A DNA stretch of 44,327 bases from Deltaproteobacteria bacterium (GTDB lineage Bacteria > Desulfobacterota > GWC2-55-46). Of this stretch, positions 8,457 through 17,185 are shown piece after piece (position 1 is the first letter of the stretch; every line of letters begins with the position of its first letter). Position numbers and translations under genes: made by a program. Under the pieces are notes generated by a model. The model saw nothing but the letters and a program-made list of their open reading frames with translations, searched no databases and was not told the DNA's origin. The DNA lies in the NCBI GenBank assembly GCA_016182655.1, contig JACPGB010000030.1:1-44327 (forward strand). The letters run 5' to 3'.

Positions 8457-9350
8457 TTGAAAAGGGGGGACCTCTCAATAACTACTTTCGGGCCTCTGAT
8501 GCGCTCTCAGCGAAATGTCGTCTCGTTCCTAAAGAAAAACCAGATAATAATCGCCTCCCTCGTGCTCGCGCTATTCTCCCTCCACCTCGCCCTCACCGGC
8601 AGGCAGGAGGTCGAGCGCGGGTTTGTCCTCCGTGAGATACTCTCCCGCACAGTCTCCCCCATGCAGAGGCTCATGCTCGGGATCCAGGACTCGGTCAAGG
8701 GAGTGTGGTCGGGCTACATAAACCTCGTGGACGTCCAGGAGCGGAACGAGGAATTAAAGAAGGCACTTACGCTCGTAACGGAGGACAACCTCAGGCTCAA
8801 AGAGGAGATAAACCTCAACGCCCGCCTTAAATCGATACTCGAATACAAGGACCAGCTCCCGCACAAATCAAAGGCCGCGGTCATCATAGGCTTCAACAAG
8901 GAACCCTGGGCAAGGACCGTCACCATCGACAAGGGCTCGGCCGACGGAATAGCCAAGGACCTCGCGGTCATAAGCCCGCTCGGGGTCGTTGGGCGCGTGA
9001 TCGACGTAAGCACCCATACCTCCACGGTCCTCCTCGGCTCGGACCTCCGCTCCAACATAGACGTCATAGTACAGCGCTCGAGGATAAAAGGTGTGGCCGA
9101 AGGCAACGGCACCGACGGGTTTCTGCTCAAGTACATAAGGCAGGTCGACGACGTCCAGCTCGGCGACCTCGTCCTCACCTCCGGGCTCTCGGGCGTCTTC
9201 CCCAAGGGGGTCGCCGTCGGCGAGGTCGTGAAGATAGAGAAGGGCAGGGACAACTTCTTTAAGTCCATCGAAGTCCGCCCGTCGGTGAACATACAGAGGG
9301 TCGAAGAGGTCCTCGTCGTCACCGAGACCGGCCTTTACGCGGAAGAGTAA
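8457..9350 (+). CDS. mreC: Rod-shape protein MreC
   Basis: Bitopic inner-membrane protein with a periplasmic beta domain that links MreB filaments to the wall synthases. One membrane helix (about residues 30-47, IIIASLVLALFSLHLAL) is followed by a coiled coil (about 75-115, rich in E, L and N) and the MreC beta-barrel region (GSADGIAKDLAVISPLGVVG, LTSGLSGVFPKGVAVGEV). The start is uncertain: the frame opens at a TTG at 8457 without a good ribosome site, and an ATG at 8499 would give 283 residues starting MRSQRNVVSFLKKN. It follows mreB after 15 nt. Confidence 0.93.
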   Translation: MKRGDLSITTFGPLMRSQRNVVSFLKKNQIIIASLVLALFSLHLALTGRQEVERGFVLREILSRTVSPMQRLMLGIQDSVKGVWSGYINLVDVQERNEELKKALTLVTEDNLRLKEEINLNARLKSILEYKDQLPHKSKAAVIIGFNKEPWARTVTIDKGSADGIAKDLAVISPLGVVGRVIDVSTHTSTVLLGSDLRSNIDVIVQRSRIKGVAEGNGTDGFLLKYIRQVDDVQLGDLVLTSGLSGVFPKGVAVGEVVKIEKGRDNFFKSIEVRPSVNIQRVEEVLVVTETGLYAEE

Positions 9351-9603
9351 GGGCGTCCCCCTCCGCCTCCCGAAGGGCCGCTTAAAGCGGCGGGACCGAT
9401 ATCGAGGCCTCTCCGAACCGCTAAACTCCAGGCCTGAAACCCTTTTACAATCGCCACTTTTTATTCTATTATATCCCTGACCCCGTAATGTAGCCGGGGC
9501 GGGCTAAAAAACAATTGCGAAAGCATTTGCGCCCTGGGCTTTTAAACGCTTCGCGGCATTTTACGCGGGCAAGCCAGGCGATCAAATACATCCTAATCCG
9601 GCC
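9351..9603. other. Non-coding spacer between mreC and mreD
   Basis: 253 nt with no open frame worth calling. It holds a CCGCTT/AAGCGG palindrome near 9380 and an AT-rich run (TATTATAT near 9470) that could serve as a -10 for mreD. The gap is longer than is usual inside mre operons, so mreD to rodA may have a second promoter; that is inference. Confidence 0.45.
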
Positions 9604-10092
9604 ATGAAAGAATTTCTTGTATTCCTCCCCATAACAATCGTATATCTCGCGCTCAAGAGCACGATACTCGTAAACCTGCCGCTACCCGACCTCCCGCTTA
9701 TCATAATCTTTTACATGGCGTACAGGAGGCCAACGATAGAAGGCGCGCTCATGGGGTTCGTCCTCGGCTATCTCGACGACGCCTTCAACGGCGGCATCAT
9801 AGGCACGTCGTCCTTCGCGCTCGTCCTGATATTCCTCGCCATGCACCTCCTTGCGAAAAAGGTCCAGTTCTCGACCCCGGCCTTCAGGGCCGGCGGCGTT
9901 GCCGTCGTCGCGCTCATAAAGGGAGCTCTCACCTACTCAGTATTAAGGTTCGCCAACGTCGGGGTCTACTTCTTCACTCACGTCATCCTCATGTCGCTCG
10001 TCACAGGCATCCTCGCTCCCGGCATAATCACCCTCTTCCAGAGGCTTTTCTCCCTTTTCGGCCCCGAGTCTTTCAAGGGTAAGGCAAATTGA
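9604..10092 (+). CDS. mreD: Rod-shape protein MreD
   Basis: A small polytopic membrane protein (162 residues, about five helices) and the third member of the MreBCD elongation complex. The N-terminal helix pair, the segment PLPDLPLIIIFYMAYRRP and the GFVLGYLDDAFNGG motif are typical of the family. Its stop codon overlaps the mrdA start (TTGA), pointing to translational coupling. Confidence 0.92.
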   Translation: MKEFLVFLPITIVYLALKSTILVNLPLPDLPLIIIFYMAYRRPTIEGALMGFVLGYLDDAFNGGIIGTSSFALVLIFLAMHLLAKKVQFSTPAFRAGGVAVVALIKGALTYSVLRFANVGVYFFTHVILMSLVTGILAPGIITLFQRLFSLFGPESFKGKAN

Positions 10093-12062
10093 GCTACTTC
10101 AAGGACAAGGAACCGACCGAATACAAAAACCGGGTATTCATAGCAAACGTGATAGTCGCTATCGCGTTCTTCGTGATAGGGGCCCGGTTCTGGTATCTGC
10201 AGGTGCTGGCGAGCTCCCATTACACCGAGCTCTCCCTTAATAACAGCACCCGCCTCGTCAAATCCCCTGCCCCGAGGGGCGTCATCTACGACAGACTCGG
10301 CATAAAGATAGCCGAGAACCGCCCCGGCTTCGACCTCTATCTCGTCCCGGAGGACGTCAAGGACTGGGCGTGGACAAAGGAGATGCTCTTGAAGCTCGTC
10401 TCCATAGACGACGAGACGATAGAGGAAAAACTCCAGAAGGCAAAGGGCAGGCCCCCGTTCCAGGCGATAACCCTGAAAGAAGACCTCACCTGGGACGAGA
10501 CCGTAAAGATAGAGAGCTACAAGTTCGAGATGCCCGGCATAATACTCGACGTCGCGCCGAAGCGCTCGTACCTCTTCGGCGAGGCGAACGCGCACCTCAT
10601 AGGGTATCTCGGCGAGATAAGCGAAAAGGAATTGAAGGAAAAGGAGACCGAGAACCCCTCTAACAAGTACAGGCCCGGCGACCTTACCGGAAAGTACGGG
10701 CTTGAAAAGGCGTTCGAGAGCGACTTAAGGGGCATTGACGGCGGCAAGGAGGTCGAGGTCGACGCGCTGGGGAGGAAGATAAAGGTCGTAAACTACCTCC
10801 CCCCCTACCCCGGCAACAACATCAAGCTGACGATAGACATAAAGACCCAGGTCGCGGCATGGGCCGCGTTGAAGGACAAGGTCGGAGCGGCTGTGGCCAT
10901 CGAGCCCTCGACGGGCAAGGTGCTGGCCATGGTCAGCACGCCGACGTTCGACCCGAACGCGCTCTCCTCCGGCATCTCAAAGGAAGACTGGCAGGAGCTC
11001 ATAGGGAACCCGCTCAATATCCTCAATAACCGCGCCATACAGGGGCTCTACCCACCGGCCTCGACCTTCAAGCCCATTCACGCCGCCGCGGCGCTCGAGG
11101 AGAAGGTCATAACCCCCTCGACCATGATATACTCCGGCCCGGCCTTCCGCTTCGGCAACCGCGACTACAGGGACTGGAAGGAGCAGGGCCACGGCATCAT
11201 CAACGTCCACCGGGCCATAGTGGAGTCCTCGGACACGTTCTTCTACCAGGTCGGGCTGAAACTCGGCATAGACCGTCTCGCCAGGTACACAAAGGGGTTC
11301 GGGTTCGGCCAGAAGACCGGTATACCCCTCCATAACGAGAAGTCCGGGCTCGTGCCTTCGTCCGAATGGAAGGAGAAGACCTACAAAGTAAAGTGGTACG
11401 AGGGCGAGACGATCTCCGTATCCGTCGGGCAGGGCTACATGCTTACGACCCCGCTCCAGCTATGCAACGCATACGCGGCGATAGCCAACGGCGGGACGAT
11501 ATTGAAACCCCAGATCATAGAGGAGATAAAGACCCCGGCCGGAGAGGAGCTCTCCCGATTTACTCCGGAGGCGCGCGGGACGCTCGCGGTCTCTCCTGAG
11601 ACCCTCTCCATCGTAAAGGACGCGCTCCGGGGCGTCGTCCACGACGACGGCGGCACGGCGCATTTCCTTAAGGCCACGAACCTGAAGATCGCCGGAAAGA
11701 CAGGCACCGCGCAGGTAGCCAAGCTCATAAAGAGGACGAAGAACATCCAGTCCATAGCCTACAAGTACAGGGACCATGCCTGGTTCGCCGGCTTCGCCCC
11801 CTACGACGACCCGAAGATCGCGGTCGTCGTGATCGTCGAGCACGGAGGCTTCGGCGCATCCGCCGCGGCCCCTGTGGCGAGAGAACTATTCAAGGCCTAT
11901 CTCACCACGATGGACGAGCCCGAGGAGCCGAAGGTATTGACGGTATCCGCTCCGGGAGGGACCGCTACCCCTGCAACCGCGCCCGGGCCCCCAGCGACAG
12001 GCGCGACTGACAAGGAAAAGGCCTTAAAACCCGAAGACGATCCAGGAGAGGTATATGATTGA
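10089..12062 (+). CDS. mrdA: Penicillin-binding protein 2, elongasome transpeptidase
   Basis: Cross-links new glycan strands made by RodA during side-wall growth. The 657-residue protein has one N-terminal membrane helix (about 17-37), a pedestal domain with the SPAPRGVIYDRLG motif, and a transpeptidase domain with active-site serine in ASTFK (Ser325), an SSD second motif (SSDTFFYQ) and the KTGTAQV third motif (Lys537). The C-terminal 45 residues are a low-complexity Pro/Ala/Thr tail, likely disordered. It starts at a TTG overlapping the mreD stop and ends overlapping rodA by 8 nt. Confidence 0.96.
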   Translation: MSYFKDKEPTEYKNRVFIANVIVAIAFFVIGARFWYLQVLASSHYTELSLNNSTRLVKSPAPRGVIYDRLGIKIAENRPGFDLYLVPEDVKDWAWTKEMLLKLVSIDDETIEEKLQKAKGRPPFQAITLKEDLTWDETVKIESYKFEMPGIILDVAPKRSYLFGEANAHLIGYLGEISEKELKEKETENPSNKYRPGDLTGKYGLEKAFESDLRGIDGGKEVEVDALGRKIKVVNYLPPYPGNNIKLTIDIKTQVAAWAALKDKVGAAVAIEPSTGKVLAMVSTPTFDPNALSSGISKEDWQELIGNPLNILNNRAIQGLYPPASTFKPIHAAAALEEKVITPSTMIYSGPAFRFGNRDYRDWKEQGHGIINVHRAIVESSDTFFYQVGLKLGIDRLARYTKGFGFGQKTGIPLHNEKSGLVPSSEWKEKTYKVKWYEGETISVSVGQGYMLTTPLQLCNAYAAIANGGTILKPQIIEEIKTPAGEELSRFTPEARGTLAVSPETLSIVKDALRGVVHDDGGTAHFLKATNLKIAGKTGTAQVAKLIKRTKNIQSIAYKYRDHAWFAGFAPYDDPKIAVVVIVEHGGFGASAAAPVARELFKAYLTTMDEPEEPKVLTVSAPGGTATPATAPGPPATGATDKEKALKPEDDPGEVYD

Positions 12063-13146
12063 CAGGAGGCTTTTCACACACTTCGACTGGCTGACCTTAT
12101 CGGTCATCGCGGCTCTGACGCTCATCGGGTTCGCCTCGGTCTTCAGCGCCACGCACCTCCACCAGGCCTCCATATACCAGAAGGACATATGGTGGGTCGC
12201 GATAGGCACGTTTATGATGACGCTCGCCATAATCATAAACTACACGTTCATGGAGAGGGCGGCGTACTTCATCTACGGCGCGACGATAGTACTCCTCATC
12301 TCGGTCTATTTCATAGGCTCGTCCTTCAGCGGCGCCCAGAGGTGGATATCCTTCGGCTTCTTCACGCTCCAGCCGTCGGAGCCTGCGAAGCTCGGACTTA
12401 TCATAATACTCGCCAGGTTCTTCAGCGAAAAGAACGTCCCGGCGCGCGGCATGGGGCTTAAGGACCTGATACTGCCCGGCATACTCATGATAGTCCCGTT
12501 CATCCTCATAGCAAAACAGCCCGACCTCGGCACCGGCATAATCATATGGATGATATTCTGGTCCGTCGTCCTCGTCGTCAAGATCCGCACCCGGGTCATC
12601 CTCGGCATATTCGCCTCCTTCATGGCGGTCGCGCCGCTCGGCTGGACCATGCTCAAGGCCTATCAGAAGGCGCGGCTTACGAGTTTTTTAAACCCGGACG
12701 CCGATCCATTAGGCTCCGGATACCATGTCATGCAGTCCAAGATCGCCATAGGCTCCGGCGGCATCCTCGGCAAGGGCTTCACCGAAGGCACGCAGGGAAA
12801 GCTCATGTTCCTCCCGGAGCACCACACGGACTTCATCTTCTCGGTCCTCTCGGAGGAATGGGGGCTCCTCGGCTCCCTTGTCGTCATTTCCCTCTTCCTT
12901 ACGCTCATCATCTGCGGGCTCAACACCGCCAGCGGCTCCAAGGACCGTTTCGGGTTCCTCCTCGCCTTCGGCATCACCTCCATGTTCTTCTGGCAGATAA
13001 TCATAAATCTTGGTATGGTCTCCGGGATACTTCCGGTAGTCGGGGTGCCTTTGCCGTTTATAAGCTACGGCGGGTCGTTCCTCATCACCTCGATGATATC
13101 CGCCGGGCTCCTCCTTAACGTAAAGATGAGAAAGTTCATCTTCTAA
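12055..13146 (+). CDS. rodA: SEDS glycosyltransferase RodA
   Basis: Polymerises lipid II into glycan strands as PBP2's partner. The 363-residue protein has about ten membrane helices. SEDS landmarks are present: FSGAQRWISFGFFTLQPSEPAKL, KQPDLGTGI, the HHTDFIFSVLSEEWGLLG loop with the conserved Asp, and the C-terminal GVPLPFISYGGSFL signature. The start overlaps the end of mrdA with GGAGAGG upstream. This completes the mreBCD-mrdA-rodA elongasome set. Confidence 0.97.
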   Translation: MIDRRLFTHFDWLTLSVIAALTLIGFASVFSATHLHQASIYQKDIWWVAIGTFMMTLAIIINYTFMERAAYFIYGATIVLLISVYFIGSSFSGAQRWISFGFFTLQPSEPAKLGLIIILARFFSEKNVPARGMGLKDLILPGILMIVPFILIAKQPDLGTGIIIWMIFWSVVLVVKIRTRVILGIFASFMAVAPLGWTMLKAYQKARLTSFLNPDADPLGSGYHVMQSKIAIGSGGILGKGFTEGTQGKLMFLPEHHTDFIFSVLSEEWGLLGSLVVISLFLTLIICGLNTASGSKDRFGFLLAFGITSMFFWQIIINLGMVSGILPVVGVPLPFISYGGSFLITSMISAGLLLNVKMRKFIF

Positions 13147-13192
13147 GAGGCGGGAGCCCATATTAACTAAACAGCATAACTATTCGTTTTTA

Positions 13193-13648
13193 ATGAAAAA
13201 AAGTATAGTAAAATTCCTGGCCACCGGCACATATCTCGGGTGCGCACCCCTGGCCCCCGGGACCTTCGGGACCATCTGGGGTGTGGGAATCACCTGGGTA
13301 ATATCAGGCTATTCGCTCTACATCCAGGGCGCGGTCATTTTGGCCGTGATACTCGCATCCATCTATGTGGCGGGAGAGTACACGCGCGCTATCAGCAGGC
13401 ACGACCACCCCTCTATCGTATGCGACGAGATAAGCGGTTATCTCGTCGCGTTTTTCGCCCTCCCCTTCACCCTTTTCAACGCAACATTAGTGTTTATTCT
13501 TTTCAGGATTTTTGATATTCTTAAGCCCTATCCGGCCGGGTCCCTGGATAAAAAGGTAAAGGGCGGGCTCGGTGTCGTAGCCGACGACCTTGCGGCAGGG
13601 ATATACGCCGGGGTCTCGGCGCGCTTGATGATATGGCTCCTCGGATAA
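13193..13648 (+). CDS. pgpA: Phosphatidylglycerophosphatase A
   Basis: Dephosphorylates phosphatidylglycerol phosphate to phosphatidylglycerol at the inner membrane. At 151 residues with three to four membrane segments, it matches PgpA in GTFGTIWGV near the N-terminus, DHPSIVCDEISGYLVAF (the conserved acidic motif), and FRIFDILKPYPAGSLDKKVKGGLGVVADDLAAG. No clear ribosome site precedes the ATG (an AT-rich GTTTTTA), so translation may be weak. It overlaps the next gene by 16 nt. Confidence 0.94.
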   Translation: MKKSIVKFLATGTYLGCAPLAPGTFGTIWGVGITWVISGYSLYIQGAVILAVILASIYVAGEYTRAISRHDHPSIVCDEISGYLVAFFALPFTLFNATLVFILFRIFDILKPYPAGSLDKKVKGGLGVVADDLAAGIYAGVSARLMIWLLG

Positions 13649-14121
13649 GACCTCTAAGCATATTAGCCGGGGAAGCCCTTAAGTCAAAGGGGCTCACCCT
13701 CGCCACAGCCGAGTCATGCACAGGCGGGCTTTTGTCCAAGCTCGTAACGGACGCGGCCGGTAGCTCCGATTACTTCAGGGGCGGCGTTATCGCCTACTCT
13801 AACGACATAAAAGAAGGCCTCCTCAAGGTCCGGGCCGCGACCCTCAATAAATACGGCGCGGTGTCCGTTGAGACCGCAGGGGAGATGGCCCGAGGGGTCA
13901 AAAAAGGCATCAAAGCTTCGATAGGTGTTTCAATTACAGGCATCGCCGGGCCGGGCGGAGGAAGACCCGGAAAGCCCGTAGGCACGGTCTATATCGGGGC
14001 CTCAAAGGGGCGCGCTACCATAGTCAAAAAATTCCTCTTCAAGGGATCAAGGGCAATCGTCCGCAAAAGGTCGGCGGAAGAGGCCCTCAAACTCATAATC
14101 AGACTCGCAAAGGGGGCATAA
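13633..14121 (+). CDS. pncC: CinA C-terminal domain protein (NMN deamidase type)
   Basis: Likely nicotinamide-nucleotide amidohydrolase, recycling NMN released by NAD-dependent DNA ligase. The 162 residues cover only the CinA C-terminal domain, with TLATAESCTGGLLSKLVTD at the N-terminus, GGVIAYSNDIKEGLL, and SITGIAGPGGGRPGKPVGTVYIG. The N-terminal MoCF-like domain of full CinA is absent, which is common for this stand-alone form (PncC, YgaD). It overlaps pgpA by 16 nt and leads directly into thpR and recA; linkage to recA is widespread. Confidence 0.93.
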   Translation: MAPRIRPLSILAGEALKSKGLTLATAESCTGGLLSKLVTDAAGSSDYFRGGVIAYSNDIKEGLLKVRAATLNKYGAVSVETAGEMARGVKKGIKASIGVSITGIAGPGGGRPGKPVGTVYIGASKGRATIVKKFLFKGSRAIVRKRSAEEALKLIIRLAKGA

Positions 14122-14123
14122 AG

Positions 14124-14684
14124 ATAAGGGCGTTTATCGCGATAAGGATACCTGGAGAGATTTTAAAGGAGCTCGAAGGGATACAGTCGATTCTCGACCG
14201 GGGCTGGCGAGGCATAAGCTGGGTAAAGACAGCCTCGATCCACCTCACCTTGAAGTTCCTGGGAGAGACGGACCCGGCAAAGGTCGACGAAATATCGAAT
14301 GCCCTCGAAGCGGCCTCGAAGGGCATTCCCCCTTTCGGAGTCAAGGTCTCTGGGCTTGGGGCCTTCCCGAACATGAGGAACCCGAGGGTGCTATGGGTGG
14401 GTATTGGCGAAAACGATGCGCTCAAGAGGCTTGCGGCAAATATCGAAGAGGCGATTGTCCCCCTCGGCTTCGAAAGAGAAGACCGTCCCTTTACCCCGCA
14501 CCTGACCCTTTGCAGGGTAAAGTCTCCCGCTGACGGCAGGGACCTTGGCAGGACGGCCGCCGAAGCGGATATATCGATAGATAAAAGCTTCACGGCCTCT
14601 GAATTTCACCTCATAAAGAGCATACTCAACCCCAAGGGGGCCGAGTACACGGACATAAAGACGATAAGGCTTAAACAACCATAA
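14124..14684 (+). CDS. thpR: RNA 2',3'-cyclic phosphodiesterase ThpR, apparent AUA start
   Basis: A 2H-phosphoesterase that opens 2',3'-cyclic phosphate ends (historically 2'-5' RNA ligase). Counting from 14124 the 186-residue protein has both catalytic HxTx motifs, His40-Leu-Thr42 (IHLTLKFLG) and His126-Leu-Thr128 (TPHLTLCRV). The family N-terminus (RAFIAIRIPGE) is encoded right after codon 14124, which is ATA; no ATG, GTG, TTG or CTG is in frame nearby. A strong AGGGGG at 14111-14116 sits 7 nt upstream, just where a start at 14124 needs it. The first usable conventional codon is TTG at 14250, inside HLTLKFLG, which would delete the first catalytic motif. Initiation at AUA is therefore inferred; a base error is the alternative. 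Confidence 0.85.
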   Translation: MRAFIAIRIPGEILKELEGIQSILDRGWRGISWVKTASIHLTLKFLGETDPAKVDEISNALEAASKGIPPFGVKVSGLGAFPNMRNPRVLWVGIGENDALKRLAANIEEAIVPLGFEREDRPFTPHLTLCRVKSPADGRDLGRTAAEADISIDKSFTASEFHLIKSILNPKGAEYTDIKTIRLKQP

Positions 14685-14701
14685 TTCAAGGAGGGGCGTA
14701 G

Positions 14702-15727
14702 ATGTCCAATTCTCCCGCAACAACGCCGTCAAACAAGGGCAAGGCGATAGAGCTCGCCATAAGCCAGATAGAAAAGCAGTTCGGCAAGGGCTCGATAATG
14801 CGGCTCGGAAAGGACGGGGTCCCGGTCGACGTCGCGACCATATCCACCGGCTCCCCGGCGCTCAATATCGCGCTCGGAGCAGGCGGCGTGCCGAGAGGCA
14901 GGGTCGTCGAGATATTCGGCCCCGAGTCCTCAGGCAAGACCACTCTCGCCCTCCACATAGCGGCAGAGGCCCAAAAGACGCAGGGGGCGGTCGCCTTCAT
15001 AGACGCCGAGCACGCACTCGACCTCGCCTACGCCAAAAAACTCGGGGTAAATACAGACGACCTCCTCCTCTCCCAGCCGGATACCGGAGAACAGGCGCTG
15101 GAAATTACCGACGTCCTCATAAGGAGCGGGGCCGTCGACTTGATCGTCATAGACTCGGTCGCCGCACTCGTACCGCGCGCCGAGCTCGAAGGTGAGATGG
15201 GCGACTCGCACATGGGCCTGCAAGCCCGGCTCATGAGCCAGGCGCTCCGCAAGCTCACCTCCACCATCAGCAAATCGAACACCTGCGTCATATTCATCAA
15301 CCAGATAAGGCACAAGATAGGCGTGATGTTCGGCTCGCCCGAGACGACGACCGGCGGAAACGCATTGAAGTTCTACGCGACCATCCGCATGGACATAAGG
15401 AAGATAGGCCAGATAAAGCAGGGCGATAACGTCATCGGCAACCGCATCAGGGTAAAAGTGGTAAAGAACAAGCTCGCCCCGCCCTTCAAGGACGCCGAGT
15501 TCGACATACTCTTCAACGAGGGGATCTCGCGCGAGGGCGACATACTCGACCTCGCCTCGAACGCCGACATCGTGGAGAAGAGCGGCTCGTGGTTCTCCTA
15601 CGGCGGAGAGAGGCTCGGCCAGGGCCGCGAAGCGGCCCGCACCTTCCTCAAGGAACACCCCGAAGCCGCGCTCGACATAGAAAAAAAGGTCCTCCAGCAC
15701 TACGGCATCAAGGTAAAAGAGGAGTAA
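14702..15727 (+). CDS. recA: Recombinase A
   Basis: Forms filaments on single-stranded DNA, drives homologous strand exchange and activates the SOS response. The 341-residue protein has the Walker [10 protein letters not shown], the MAW-type region [11 protein letters not shown], Walker [13 protein letters not shown], and the L2 loop region with [21 protein letters not shown] strong AAGGAGGGG site precedes the ATG, 17 nt after the thpR stop. I see no convincing LexA box in the short upstream gap, so any SOS control would act at an upstream promoter. Confidence 0.99.
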   Translation: MSNSPATTPSNKGKAIELAISQIEKQFGKGSIMRLGKDGVPVDVATISTGSPALNIALGAGGVPRGRVVEIFGPESSGKTTLALHIAAEAQKTQGAVAFIDAEHALDLAYAKKLGVNTDDLLLSQPDTGEQALEITDVLIRSGAVDLIVIDSVAALVPRAELEGEMGDSHMGLQARLMSQALRKLTSTISKSNTCVIFINQIRHKIGVMFGSPETTTGGNALKFYATIRMDIRKIGQIKQGDNVIGNRIRVKVVKNKLAPPFKDAEFDILFNEGISREGDILDLASNADIVEKSGSWFSYGGERLGQGREAARTFLKEHPEAALDIEKKVLQHYGIKVKEE

Positions 15728-15733
15728 CCCGGT

Positions 15734-16906
15734 ATGGCAGACATAGACTTAAGCTCGATCCTTAACGTAGCCGTAAAGTCCAAGGCCTCCGACGTCCACT
15801 TGAAAGCCGGAGTGCCCCCGATCCTCCGCGTCCACGGAAACCTCGTCCCCGTAAAGAACCACGACAGGCTCGCCCCGGACGAGATATCCAAGGCCGCGAT
15901 GAGGATAATGAACGACGTCCAGAAGGATACATTCAAGGCAAAACACCAGGTCGACATGGCCTACTCGGTACCCGGCCTCGGCAGGTTCAGGGTCAATGTC
16001 TTCCAGCAGAGGGGCGCGGTCGGCATAGTCCTCAGAGTCATACCCATAAAGATACAGACCTTCGATGAGCTGAACCTCCCCAAGGTCCTCGAGACCATCT
16101 CCAACGAGATGCGCGGCCTCGTCCTCGTAACAGGCGTGACCGGCAGCGGCAAGTCAACCACACTCGCCGCGGCAATGGACTACATAAACAACCACCGCTC
16201 CGGCCACATCGTCACGGCCGAGGACCCTATCGAGTTCCTCCACAGGGACAAACGCTGTATCATCAACCAGAGGGAGATAGGCGTCGACTCTCAGACCTTC
16301 TCCGACGCCCTCCGTGGCGCGCTCCGCCAGGACCCGGACATCATCATGGTCGGCGAGATGCGAGACCTTGAGACCATAGAGATCGCACTTACCGCCGCCG
16401 AGACCGGCCACCTGGTCTTATCCACCCTCCACACCATAGACGCCATGGAGACGATAAACAGGATAGTCTCGGTCTTCCCCCCCTACCAGCAGAAACAGAT
16501 AAGGATACAGCTCGCGGGCGTCCTGAAGGCCATCGTCTCCCAGAGGCTCATGCCCACAAAGGACGGCCACGCGAGAGTCCCGGCAGTCGAAGTCATGGTA
16601 ACTACCGCCCGCATACGCGAGTGCATAGAGGACAAGGAAAAGACCAAGGACATCTCGGACGCCATAGTCAAGGGCTATACTACCTACGGCATGCAGACAT
16701 TCGATCAGTCCATCATGTCGCTCCTGAACAAAGGCCTCATCTCCTATGACGAGGCCATGAGACAGTGCACAAACCCGGCCGACTTCGCCCTGAAAGTAAA
16801 AGGCATCTCCTCCACAAGCGAGATGGGCTGGAAAGACTTCGAAAAAGGCGAGGATAAGGAAGGCGGCAGTGGCCCCAAACCCTCGCCCGATATCGAGAGA
16901 TTTTAA
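15734..16906 (+). CDS. pilT: Type IV pilus retraction ATPase PilT family
   Basis: Hexameric cytoplasmic ATPase that powers pilus retraction in twitching motility. The 390-residue protein has the PilT N-terminal domain (SKASDVHLKAGVPPILRVHG), Walker A GVTGSGKSTT, an Asp-box region (VTAEDPIEFLH), Walker B IIMVGEMRD, and the His box (GHLVLSTLHTIDA). The C-terminus adds about 25 residues of Gly/Lys/Glu-rich tail. It starts 6 nt after the recA stop, so it is co-transcribed with recA and lies between recA and recX. PilU-like paralogues cannot be excluded from sequence alone. Confidence 0.92.
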   Translation: MADIDLSSILNVAVKSKASDVHLKAGVPPILRVHGNLVPVKNHDRLAPDEISKAAMRIMNDVQKDTFKAKHQVDMAYSVPGLGRFRVNVFQQRGAVGIVLRVIPIKIQTFDELNLPKVLETISNEMRGLVLVTGVTGSGKSTTLAAAMDYINNHRSGHIVTAEDPIEFLHRDKRCIINQREIGVDSQTFSDALRGALRQDPDIIMVGEMRDLETIEIALTAAETGHLVLSTLHTIDAMETINRIVSVFPPYQQKQIRIQLAGVLKAIVSQRLMPTKDGHARVPAVEVMVTTARIRECIEDKEKTKDISDAIVKGYTTYGMQTFDQSIMSLLNKGLISYDEAMRQCTNPADFALKVKGISSTSEMGWKDFEKGEDKEGGSGPKPSPDIERF

Positions 16907-16948
16907 GAGGCATTGGGGGAAACTTTCTGTAGAAAGTGCTCGGCGCAC

Positions 16949-17025
16949 GGCCAAATGAAATCGGAGCACAGATGCGTTTCATGCATCCAGCCGATTGATA
17001 CGGATTTGCCCGTCCGGCGAGGACC
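16949..17025 (+). repeat. Third dispersed repeat family, copy at pilT-recX
   Basis: Starts GGCCAAATGAA, passes a CCGAT block, and ends GGATTTGCCCGTCCGGCGAG-GACC (17003-17025). The same order of blocks is seen on the opposite strand at 27880-27931, and the terminal core alone at 2687-2708. Confidence 0.65.
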
Positions 17026-17125
17026 CCAAACCCCCTTCAAAGACTTTTAGTTCCAGAAAGGCCCCCCTGAAAAAACGCAAGGGGGCTCTTTCTGGAATAC
17101 CTAAAAACTTAGAAGGAGGATTTGG
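17026..17125. repeat. 100-nt nested inverted repeat between pilT and recX
   Basis: Outer arms CCAAACCCCCTTC...TTTTAG (17026-17050) and CTAAAAAC...GGATTTGG (17101-17125) are inverted. The inner arms TTCCAGAAAG (17051-17060) and CTTTCTGGAA (17088-17097) are perfect, with a CCCCC/GGGGG step inside. The whole could fold into one long hairpin; it may end the recA-pilT transcript or be a MITE. Confidence 0.7.
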
Positions 17126-17185
17126 AAGTAACTTTACACAAAGGCTCTCCAAATACCTTTCTAAAATCTCAAAATTGGACAGTAG

